Positions 55,990 through 64,000 of a DNA stretch of 64,000 nucleotides are shown piece by piece. Each line of letters starts with the position of its first letter. Within the stretch, counting starts at the first letter, position 1. This DNA comes from Clusia tigrina (lineage: Eukaryota; Arthropoda; Insecta; Diptera; Clusiidae). The stretch spans positions 168,761,315 to 168,825,314 of the forward strand of contig OV050030.1 in NCBI GenBank assembly GCA_920105625.2, written 5' to 3'. Below the pieces are notes generated by a model. It was given only the letters and a program-made list of their open reading frames with translations, ran no database searches and had not been told where the DNA came from. Both the position numbers and the translations under genes were made by a program.

Positions 55990-57170
55990 TTCGTTGGCGG
56001 CATATATTTGTGAATAAAATAACCCAGGCTATGGTTCGTACCAACCTGTTAAATGAGGAGAAACGATTAAATCGTATAAAATCACAACTTACGATGTTTA
56101 AAGCATATTTTGAGCGAAATTCATCATCGGGCTCATCCCGTTCGACAACCGTGTCGTCTTCGGATGGCCAGGCATGTACCCTCTCTCGTAAAAACAGCGG
56201 ACCATATGTCCAACCGGCGGTTGGACCAAACTTGATTTTGTTATTAAACCGTGTGGCTTCATCCGCGACGTTTTCCGTGTGGGTATCCATCTCCAATTGG
56301 ACACATTCGTGGCGGCCAATATTTCCGCAACCCTCTGCTGCACAAACGGCTTGTACCTCCTATGTTCGCTTCGGATCCACTTTATGACAGTCTTTGAATC
56401 GCTCCAGAGGAAACATTCATTAATTTTGGCGCCGTGGCCTTCACGTATCGTCTGAAGCAGACGTGATGCCAACACAGCTGCTTGCAACTCCAAAGGGGTT
56501 TCAATGGTGCGCACTTGGACTTCGCGTAGATGAGTGTTACTTCCAATTCTCCGTGGCGGTTCTTGGCTCTCCAATACGCGACGGCGGCAAAGGCGTTCTC
56601 GCTGGCTTCTACGAAGATATAAAACTGCAACTCTTTCGGCTTACCATTGCGGAAGTAAATTCTGGGAACGGCAAATTTAGTTAAGCTCGGGAATTGTTTT
56701 CGCTACTTTCCCCATAGCTCGGCTATGTTGTCACACAGTGGTTCGTCCCAAGTTGCCTCATGTCGCCAAACCTCACGCATCAGCATTTTAGCACCTATGG
56801 TGAAATGAGCCAGAAATCCTAGTGGGTCGAATATCGACACGACAACACTAAGCAGCTCTCTCTTAGTGGGGCACCACACTGCTTCGCTGACATTGTTGAA
56901 CATAAGTTGAAAGTTGAAGCAATATGTGGCGGGATGCCAAAATAGACCCAGCACCCTTTCCGCCGACACGCCTTCCCCCTTACCAAGAATCTTTTTGACA
57001 TCGATTCCACCCAACGCTACAATCACCTCTGATGAATTCGATGTAAAATTGCGAATCTCTAATCTCGCTTCGTTATGAATCGCCCTTACTTGTGATGCTA
57101 TGGTGACAGCTTCCTTCGGTGTGTCGAAACTGTCCCCAAATCGTCGATGTAATGGTAGTCCACAACAGTT
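55990..57170 (-). pseudogene. End of RT and RNase H of F
   Basis: The RT remnant begins after the deletion joint (DSFDTPKEAVTIASQV, about 57125) and continues through SVVSIFDPLGFLAHF (about 56840). The RNase H-type domain follows, with FVEASENAFAAVAY (about 56620), a block where the usual Cys-Asp-Ala-Ser reads Val-Glu-Ala-Ser, then an LWSDSKTVIKWI block (about 56410). Several frame changes separate the parts. Confidence 0.82.
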
Positions 57171-57171
57171 T

Positions 57172-58413
57172 TTATAGTTTGCGATCGTCTTCGCTATGTT
57201 GCAAAGCGTTCCGTTTTTTGACATAATGCGCTCTTTCATCTAAATGGAGTAGTTCTCGGCGTTTTGGCTCACGGGTGGCAACCTGACTTTCATCGTGAAC
57301 CGTGCACACAACGTTGGCGAGCAAAGCAATCCACTCACTAAAATGCGCCACTGTGTCATGCGGTTGCACAGTGGCGGCGTACCGACCCCACTCGATGCGT
57401 CTACTCAAAGGTAGTTTCGATACAAACTCGTCTAGCAACATTGGATTCGAAAAATGATGCCCCGCGTCGGCCGACTGCATAAACGCACAAATATTTTTAA
57501 CTTTGATGGGGAAGGGTATCAACTTGCTTATTGCACTTTCCGGTATCGGAGTGATTTCTTTCACTTGTAGGAGCTGGCTACGTATGAGCTGTTCCGGTCG
57601 ACCGTATCTGAACTTGAGTTGTTCAGTAATGCAGGGAACGTTATCAGGGTGACTTTGATGCGAATACTGCACGCCATGGCCACAACTACTGTTTGCGCCA
57701 GAAGCTGGCATCGAAAAAGTCGGTGATTGCGATGAAAATGCGTTATTTGTATGAAGTGTACTGTACAAATTATTTGCCATTGACGTCGTACTGCAAATAA
57801 CTGGCTGATTCGCGGAACTATAACGGACTTCGGCTTCCAGCAGGCCTGTGTTCGAATATGCCTTTGTTTGTACAGATTCTAACTGTGACATCTGCGTCGA
57901 TTGCGGTGGTGCTGGCTGCGGCTGCGGCTGAGGCAGTGCTAGTTGCGACTGCGCGACAATGCTGCTGGCATATGTAACGGCAGAACTACCGGTTCTGTGC
58001 AGCGTTACCATGAGGGCTTCTTTCTGAAGGTCACGCTGTCTTAACTGTGCATGTGTGGCCTTTATGTGGGCTTCCAATAAGGCTATCCGTTTCTCCATGG
58101 CCTGGAGATCGATGCCTTGATTGGTTGACGTACCTTGTTTGAGGTTACTAGGAGCTCCGGTTGCGCTGTAATCATTTGCTGGTATGACTCCATCGGCAGA
58201 AGATGTAGAAGCTTTGGTGGTTAGGACGGCTGTAGTGTCCCTGGGTGGTAAGGTGTCCTCGAATATACCTAATGGCTCCTCGGCAGTTGTGGTTAACGCA
58301 ATGACATTATCGTTCATATTGGTAACGCCAGGAACTTCGCCTGAAACGTTTAGGCGGGGACTCCTCCGAGGAGGAGTACGATGCATCTGTACAATGGCAA
58401 CTGGCAGTGGCAA
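57172..58413 (-). CDS. gag: gag of F, truncated (413 codons)
   Basis: Open from the first Met at 58413. Residues 1-100 are Pro/Ser/Thr-rich, 104-150 form a coiled coil (MEKRIALLEAHIKATHAQL), 150-200 are Gln/Pro-rich, and 265-400 hold the BEL/Pao gag core (KFRYGRPEQLIRSQLL, IEWGRYAATVQP). The zinc-knuckle end is missing because of the deletion into RT; the last codons are read into the joint. It could still be translated as a shortened gag. Confidence 0.85.
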   Translation of the reverse strand: MPLPVAIVQMHRTPPRRSPRLNVSGEVPGVTNMNDNVIALTTTAEEPLGIFEDTLPPRDTTAVLTTKASTSSADGVIPANDYSATGAPSNLKQGTSTNQGIDLQAMEKRIALLEAHIKATHAQLRQRDLQKEALMVTLHRTGSSAVTYASSIVAQSQLALPQPQPQPAPPQSTQMSQLESVQTKAYSNTGLLEAEVRYSSANQPVICSTTSMANNLYSTLHTNNAFSSQSPTFSMPASGANSSCGHGVQYSHQSHPDNVPCITEQLKFRYGRPEQLIRSQLLQVKEITPIPESAISKLIPFPIKVKNICAFMQSADAGHHFSNPMLLDEFVSKLPLSRRIEWGRYAATVQPHDTVAHFSEWIALLANVVCTVHDESQVATREPKRRELLHLDERAHYVKKRNALQHSEDDRKL

Positions 58414-58484
58414 TGTTAATTTCGATTCAAAACAAAATAAACGGCACGGAAATTAAATCGAAATTTAAACAATCAAATAAAAGT

Positions 58485-58792
58485 TGTAGTCGTTGGCCTG
58501 GACACAACTTTAACGCTTACGTTACACTGATATAAGAACACGAAGCTTTAATTATTACAACTCAGTATTGGTATTGGTTTTATTTGATTTTGTTTCCCCG
58601 GCTGCTGACCAACGACTCGTTAGGCTCGCTTAAACAGAAAAACACGCAGCAACCGCATAACGGCGAACTTCTACATAGGACATTTGAATGGTACATAAAC
58701 GAACAAGTCACAAAGCAAATCTAATAATAAAGAAGGGCACAAATAAACAAATCAGGTGTAATAATTATAGGGTAAGTGGGCGTTCTGTAACA
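58485..58792 (-). repeat. 5' LTR of element F
   Basis: 308 bp, plus-strand start TGTAGTCGTTGGCC, end CTGTAACA, followed by ATCTG. No convincing primer-binding site is visible next to it. Confidence 0.88.
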
Positions 58793-58797
58793 ATCTG

Positions 58798-59627
58798 TAT
58801 TTTGAAATTGGATTCATGTAATTATTGAAAAACAAGTTCTATGCTCCCTAATTTTTCTTGTAAGGGTGTGGCGAATATTATAATATCATCCAGATATACT
58901 AGCGAAGTTTTTCCGATTAGATCTTTTAAAACGTTGTCCATTACCCTTTGAAATGTTGATGCATTTTTGAGACCGAAGGGCATTCCGACATAGTCAAAAT
59001 GTCCTCCTTCTACAGTCAATGCTGTTTTTGAGATATGCTTGGGATTCACCTATATTTGATGGAATCCGCTAGCGAGATCAAGTGTCGTGAAATATAGCAT
59101 TTTCCCAATTTATTTAAAATTTCGTTAATGTTTGGAAGTGGGTATCGGTCAGAGATTGTTTTTTCGTTGATTTTACGATAGTCAATGACTAACCGCCATT
59201 TTTGTCTGTCGCTGGCGTCTTGGTTTTTTGGAACAATCCACACAGGTGCGCTCCATGGTGAATAGCTATGCTGGATTATACCTTGTTTAAGCATGTCCGC
59301 TATTTGAGTTTGGACTTCTGCTTTATGGATGAAAGGATATCTATATGATTTGGTGTGAATTTGTATGTCGTCTGTCGGGGGTATTTGAAGTTGAACGGTG
59401 TTTGTAAATGTTAGTTTTTGGCCATCTTTGAAGAAAATGTCTTCATAATTCTTACATAGTTTAGTAAGTTTTGTGCATTCTTCTTGATTAAGATGATCGC
59501 ATCTTATTAGGTTTCTAATGTCGGTTGATGAATCTTCGGAATTTTCTATATTGAAGTTGTTTACTTCGAAGAAGTTTTTATTATCGTATAGTACGGATTT
59601 TAGTGGTTGTTCTAGTAATAGTGTCAA
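58798..59627 (-). pseudogene. RT of E, N-terminal and catalytic part
   Basis: Reads LVIDYRKINEKTI (about 59185) and YPLPNINEILNKLG, then a frameshift and a stop (in the residues after the LDLASG block, near 59050). It resumes with YVGMPFGLKNASTFQRVMDN and the YLDD box (about 58893). It is cut by F at 58797, with a further stop a few codons before. Confidence 0.85.
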
Positions 59628-60118
59628 GTCACTATTTGAATGGTTTATGAGATCTATTGTACTGTACCAATTTGTGGACTCGTAAAGTCCTTCTGAAGCA
59701 GTATATTGTTACGTGTCCGGGATTGTTACGTGTCCAGAGGTGAAGTTAGGTTTTAATTTTATTTCGTTTTTAGAATTGTCTGTTATTAGGATATTCTTGT
59801 CAAGGTCGATTTTTGCTTTTAATATTGTTAGTGTATCTAACCCTTGGAGTCCATCGAAATAGTTCTGGAATTTAAAGAGAAGAAATGTAAATGAACCAGA
59901 CTGTTTGAATTCCGTGAAAATTGGTAAAATGACTAGTTTATTAAATTTATATTTTTTAAAGACTTTGGATAAAATAACTTCTTCGCATTGTTGTCAGGTA
60001 TGTATTGAGGGTTGATGAATGAACTAGATGCACCTGTATCTATTAGAAAACGAAGTGGTCTACCATATGGGGATGAGATATCTATGTATGGAAGGGTGTT
60101 TCCATGTTAATTTATTTG
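59628..60118 (-). pseudogene. Protease region of E
   Basis: The retropepsin active site FLIDTGASSSFINP is at about 60047-60006. Beyond it, stops and frame changes appear within 60 bases. A short direct duplication, TTGTTACGTGTCC, lies at about 59707 and 59725. Gag, expected upstream, is absent because element G begins here. Confidence 0.75.
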
Positions 60119-60124
60119 CTCCAG

Positions 60125-60560
60125 TTGTCCAGTAGTTCTAGAAACAGATGCATCCAATGTGGCAATAGCTGGAACTTTGTCTCATGATTATCCTAACGGT
60201 ACTCGAAAACTGTTGCATTTATTTCCCGGGTTGCATTTATTTCCTGTTGCATTTATTTCCCGGGTACTTTCACCAGCAGAGCGTAACTACAGTACAATCC
60301 AAAAAGAGGCATTGGCTATAGTATTCTCTATCACAAAATTAAGACAATACTTACTAGGAAATATATTTCTCTTACAAACGGATCACAAACCGCTTTTATC
60401 CATTTTCGGAGAAAACAATGGTTTACAGCTCGAATACAGCGATGGGCATTAATTCTGTCAGGTTTTGATTATACCATGAGGCACGTGAAGGGTTCCGAAA
60501 GTTTTACTGGCAATCTATCCCGACTACCACAAATTCTCAATCTGAATGAGGATATAGAAC
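60125..60560 (+). pseudogene. RNase H domain of G
   Basis: Starts ETDASNVAIAGTLSH (catalytic Asp), has ALAIVFSITKLRQYL and LQTDHKPLLSIFGE, and after a frameshift near 60425 reads RWALILSGFDYTM and the SRLPQ end. An expanded TTGCATTTATTTCC segment (60213-60265) adds extra residues before VAFISR. The frame is broken at least once. Confidence 0.82.
60213..60265 (+). repeat. Triple repeat of TTGCATTTATTTCC in G
   Basis: Three copies (about 60213, 60231 and 60249), the first and last followed by CGGG. The spacing of 18 bases keeps the frame. Confidence 0.85.
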
Positions 60561-61737
60561 AAAATTATATTAATTTCATTTCAGCAAATAATGAGTTACA
60601 TTTAAATTTCCAAAAAAATTGCTAGTGAAACTACAAGAGACCCTTGTCTATCAAAGGTGAAAGCGGCTGTGAAAAGTGGAAAGTTAAGTTCATTGAAAGG
60701 TGAAACTTTTCTAGGATTCCAGAACAAAAGCTCAGAACTCTCCGTCGAGTATGGTTGTTTATTATGGGGATTTAGATGTATAATTCCTAACAGTTTGAGA
60801 AAACGATTTTACCTGAGCTACATGTTTCCCATATGGGTTTCGTAAAATCTAAGTCTTTAGCTCGATCCTACATATGGTGGCCTAATATAGATAAGGACAT
60901 AGAGACATTAATTTCATAGTAGTAGGTTCATATTCAAAATGGGCTGAAATTTTTAAAACCAAACATATCACAACTTCCTTTACAGTTACAAAGTTCAGTA
61001 GGTTCGGTTTAGTTGACATTTTGGTTAGGGACAACGGTAGCCAGATTACGGCAGGCGAGTTTCAACATTTTCTAAAAAAGAATAGCATAAAACATGTGTT
61101 AACCCCACCAGGCTTTCCTGCTACAAACGGTCAAGCGGAAAATTTTATAAAAACATTTAAAAAGTCCCTGATAGCAAACTTGACCAGTGACAATTGTGAA
61201 GATTTACATGTTATAATCGATAGGTTTCTTTTTGACTATAGAGCTATGAAGCATTGTATTACAGGGGAATCCCCAGCAAAGAAGGTAGGAAACTAGTCGG
61301 TTTAGCTTATTGAATCCACCCCTAGTCAAATGTGAAATTGAAAGGAAGCAATTTAACAACGTGAAGAACCATAGAGGTTCTAGAAATATGATTTTCGAAG
61401 AAGGTGCTCCAGTTTTCATTCGAGATTATTCCGACCCAAACAAGAGTAATTGGCAAGAGAAACAGTAAAAGAGCGGCTACGATTACGAACGTATACTTGC
61501 ACTATCTCCGAAACCAATAGATTGATCAAACGTCACATCGACCAAATGGTCACTAATCGTAGTTCTGACACCCTAAATAATTCTGATCCTCCTAAAGATA
61601 CAGCGGCAGGCCCGGAAACCAGTGCAAACAAAGTTTTAGACTCGAAAATCTCGGAGGGCGGTGAGGATGGTGAATTACCAGAAATTCCACAGGGACGCTT
61701 GCGTGAACGAAAAAATAAAGTTAATTATAAAGAGTAG
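60561..61737 (+). pseudogene. Integrase of G
   Basis: Zinc-region pieces lie at about 60840-60900 (LARSYIWWPNIDKDIE). The core lacks its first Asp block because of a deletion near 60915, where a stop and SYSKWAEIF adjoin. The second Asp is in VRDNGSQITAGEF (about 61023) and the Glu in TNGQAENFIKTFK (about 61125). After a stop at 61294-61296 the C-terminal part is in other frames; the last 95 codons (61450-61737) form a polar tail with the GRLRERKNKVNYKE end. Confidence 0.78.
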
Positions 61738-62075
61738 GTTTTTTTTTCTTGAAATTGAATATTGTGAGTAAAAATCAAAATTAATTGTTGAATTTTGATT
61801 GAATTTTATTTATTAAGATTAACATTGTAAAAAGGAAACAGAAAGTACTGGGACTGAAGCTGATTACAATTTAATTTATGTACATAAAGTATCTTAATTG
61901 AAATCATTATACAATTAGTATTGTACTTCATCTGTTGCGGACTTAATTCCAATGTTAACTGATATGCATTATTGTTATATATGGCTAAGAATTTAAATAT
62001 CTAAGAATTAAATATTTAAATAAATTACTATATACCTAAGGTTTTTGAGTATATTTTCCATTTAGAGGGGAGAGT
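61738..62075 (+). other. 3' UTR and polypurine tract of G
   Basis: AT-rich, no frame; ends in a TTTAGAGGGGAGAG tract. Confidence 0.6.
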
Positions 62076-62282
62076 TGTAGTATTCCTATTGAGTTATTTG
62101 TCTTTTGTAAATATTCCCATTATATACTCTCTTCTCTCTTATATTCAAATGTATTATAAGTTCTTATATACGTACTGTTACATCGTTATATATTAAGCAT
62201 AAGCTAAGTTAAAATAAATAAAGTACAATCAGTCTAGCACTGAACTCTGATAATTAAACTCGTGGGTTATTAAGATATTACA
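62076..62282 (+). repeat. 3' LTR of element G
   Basis: 207 bp with inverted ends TGTAGTAT and ATATTACA. It has AATAAATAAAG near 62214-62224 as poly(A) signal. No second copy in the window. Confidence 0.65.
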
Positions 62283-62960
62283 CACATGCCTTCAAATAAA
62301 TCTTTTTTTGAACTTTGTATGACTTGGATGGTTTCTTTCATACATGGGCACTTTGCAGTAGCAGTAAAATTTCAGTATAAAAAAATTTGACTGATAATGC
62401 GACTCAAATTTCATTACCAGTAAAGCTTTACTGGTTACTGCAAAAAGTTCAGTAATCAGTAAAGTTTTACTGGTTACTGCAAAAAAATTCAATATCTCAA
62501 AAACCATTCCATGAAAAAAAATTTAACCTTGATTTTCGAATTTAGCAGATGAAAATACATAAGAAAAGTCACCTTTCATCAAATGTACATTTTCGGTATA
62601 AACTAGTGTTAGTCAGTTCTTGACTTACATGCAATAGCTTGTAGCCCAAAATGTAGTGTTGTTGCGCTTCATACTGTAAACGTCTATGTTTTTTGTTATT
62701 TCTGCTTCTGGTAAACGTCGCCGTGTTGTCTTTGCTTTAAGTTGCCGTGTTGTCTCTGCTTAATGTTGTTGTGTTAATGTTGCTGAATTGTTCCTGCTAA
62801 ATGTTGCTGTGAAATGTTGCTGAGAAATGTTGCTGTATTAATGTTTCTGCTTAATGTTGCTGTATGAATGTTGCTGTATTTTGCTTAATGTTGTTGTATT
62901 TTTTTCTGCTTAATATTAATGTTGCTCGTCCACTGACTATAAGGAGACAAAACTCGCCGG
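62283..62960. repeat. Spacer with palindromic 39-bp tandem repeat and GTTGCTG-rich stretch
   Basis: CCAGTAAAGCTTTACTGG (62417-62434) is a perfect 18-bp palindrome within a unit that recurs 39 bases on (CAGTAAAGTTTTACTGGTTA at 62457). 62760-62940 is a degenerate repeat of TTAATGTTGCTG-type units. No gene seen. Confidence 0.7.
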
Positions 62961-63039
62961 TTTTTTCTACTTTTTGCTAGTGATATTCCGTCACTGCAGG
63001 CTCTATTCCAACTTGTATAACCCGTTAGTCAGGTCTACC

Positions 63040-63330
63040 GACTGCGCCAGTTTCGTTCTTAGCCTGGTAATACACACAAAAATAATATTAGTTTCTCAAC
63101 TCGAAAGAATACAGGGCGTCCAAAGGATGCCGATCTATTCCGATCAAGAAAGTCACTAATTTATTTAAGCTGAACTAATATGTTAGGTCCTCACCTCGAA
63201 AGGATACAGGCGTACAAAGGATGCCGAATTATTCCTTTCAAGTAGGTTGTTGACTTGTTCAAGCTGAATTAATTTCTATCTAATATCATGATAGGGCGTC
63301 CAAAGGATGCCAGTCTATTCCTTTATAAGA
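63040..63330. repeat. Degenerate ~90-bp tandem repeat, about 3 copies
   Basis: The segment GTCCAAAGGATGCC (GTACAAAGGATGCC in one copy) plus TCTATTCC or TTATTCC occurs at about 63118, 63213 and 63299. The first two copies follow CTCGAAAG-like and CAAGCTGAA-like sequences. Origin unknown. Confidence 0.7.
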
Positions 63331-63392
63331 GAAAGACTGCTTAGTTTCAGTGTAGTGTACCAAGTGTATTTTATTCTGAATATCGAATCTGC

Positions 63393-63440
63393 ATATACTC
63401 TAAATGTGCTTTATAAGCTTATAGCACATTTAGAGTATAT
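63393..63440. repeat. Near-perfect palindrome with 18-bp arms
   Basis: ATATACTCTAAATGTGCT (63393-63410) and its reverse complement AGCACATTTAGAGTATAT (63423-63440) are separated by 12 bases that contain AAGCTT. The ACTCTAAAT motif recurs near 63575-63590. Confidence 0.85.
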
Positions 63441-63534
63441 TAAAAGTTTATATATATTAAAAGTTTATATCTTTACATATGTGTATTATAAGCTTATAAC
63501 TATAAGTATATGTTCTAAATATATTGTGTATAGT

Positions 63535-64000
63535 TGTTTACAAAGTTTGTTTACCTTATGCCTATTTAATAACGAAATATGTACTCTAAATACATTGTGT
63601 GTGTGTGTTTACAAAGTTTGTTTACCTTATGTCTATGTACAGTAAAAGCTTGAAAATAAAAATATTGAAAAGAGCCAGTAAAGACATCAAATTGCCACAT
63701 TTTGACATTGAAGTTGAACCTATAGAAACTTATGAAAATTTAGGTAGAACAAAACCACAGCCAATATTACACTAAGTAATCAGCAAAGAAACCTTAGGCA
63801 CACTTTTCACATGGTTGATGAAGATTTCCCACTTTATACAAATGGTCTGCTTACATGAAGTTTTCTAACAAGATACTTAGCTAAAATCGACTATGAAACT
63901 TTTATAGTAAAAGCTTGAAAATAAAAATATTGAAAACTGCCAGTAAAGACATCAAATTGCCACATTTTGACATTGAAGTTCAACCTATAAAAAATTATGA
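63535..64000. repeat. Direct repeats, including a 265-bp period unit running off the window
   Basis: TTTACAAAGTTTGTTTACCT occurs at about 63538 and 63609. AGTAAAAGCTTGAAAATAAA occurs at 63641 and 63906 with about 90 further similar bases, a period of 265. The repeated part reads SKDIKLPHFDIEV in one plus frame in both copies, but no long frame exists. Confidence 0.75.

Larger units (their letters stand above)
54327..58792 (-). mobile_element. Element F: internally deleted BEL/Pao retrotransposon
   Basis: LTRs of 315 bp (54327-54641) and 308 bp (58485-58792), plus-strand ends TGTA...AACA, with a 5-bp duplication ATCTG. Minus-strand order: gag (58413-57172), then directly the end of RT, RNase H, integrase and C-terminal domain, and a polypurine tract (54655-54642). 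The zinc knuckles, protease and most of RT are missing: gag is joined to RT past the YVDD box near 57150. Confidence 0.9.
49700..60118 (-). mobile_element. Element E: errantivirus-like Ty3/Gypsy element, decayed, split by element F
   Basis: Minus-strand order: protease (about 60080-60000), RT (59627-58800), interruption F (54327-58792), RT end and RNase H (54320-53475), integrase (53109-52270), and env (about 51000-49710), with a polypurine tract next to the env end. Gag and the 5' LTR are missing because G abuts at about 60118. This gene content (env after pol, polypurine tract overlapping env codons) is that of insect errantiviruses. Frameshifts occur in every gene. Confidence 0.88.
60119..62282 (+). 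mobile_element. Element G: 3' half of a Ty3/Gypsy element with one LTR
   Basis: RNase H, integrase and a 3' LTR remain; RT, protease, gag and the 5' LTR are missing. The RNase H style (PAERNYSTIQKEALAIVF, TDHKPLLSIFGE) is that of mag-like elements common in insects. The polypurine tract TTTAGAGGGGAGAG (about 62061-62074) precedes the LTR. Confidence 0.82.

Overview
The window is a block of nested and broken retrotransposons from an insect genome. It is most likely a higher dipteran (Drosophila or tephritid type), judged from the mix of Ty3/Gypsy errantivirus-like elements with tRNA-Ser primer sites, BEL/Pao elements, a copia remnant, a LOA/R1-type LINE and AT-rich spacers with long (TA)n runs. 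I recognise no ordinary host gene, tRNA or rRNA. Nearly every long reading frame belongs to a transposable element, and almost all are damaged.

Positions 1-15.8 kb: an old minus-strand copy (here 'H') of an unusual 11-12 kb Gypsy-type family is split by a younger plus-strand copy of the same family ('A', 451-12609, 479-bp LTRs, CTAT target duplication). A carries gag, pro-pol, a 124-codon accessory frame, a small secreted/membrane (env-like) frame, and a 128-codon antisense gene with its own TATA box and poly(A) signal that its sister copy lacks. 15.8-17.9 kb holds an unassigned AT-rich piece and a copia integrase-RT remnant with a 15-bp minisatellite.

Positions 17.9-40.3 kb are a four-level nest. 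Element 'C' (plus, same family, internally deleted) contains a LINE 'L' (minus, 10-bp duplication GTAGTTGCAC). L contains element 'B' (minus, 22090-39526, duplication AAGG). B contains element 'D' (minus, 22713-29074, duplication ATAT), a different Gypsy lineage with a tRNA-Leu primer site. LTR divergence (D about 0.3%, B about 2.4%) agrees with the nesting order.

Positions 40.3-47.2 kb: unrecognised low-confidence frames, then a BEL/Pao element ('Bel1', plus) with gag, protease, RT, RNase H and integrase broken by stops and frameshifts. 47.2-49.5 kb is AT-rich spacer ending in a 262-bp (TA)n tract. 49.7-60.1 kb is an errantivirus ('E', minus) with protease, RT, RNase H, integrase and a decayed env; its RT is split by a BEL/Pao element 'F' (54327-58792, duplication ATCTG) that has lost protease and most of RT. 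60.1-62.3 kb is the 3' half of a Gypsy element ('G', plus) with a 207-bp LTR. 62.3-64 kb holds tandem repeats and palindromes.

The A/B/C family is the most interesting content. Three copies keep the same seven-codon leader exon ending ATG|GTGAGT. It is in phase with a CAG acceptor in front of the accessory frame in A and B. A and B also keep a GGGAAAC gag-pol slip site followed by a potential hairpin. All functional readings below are inferences from sequence; no searches were run.
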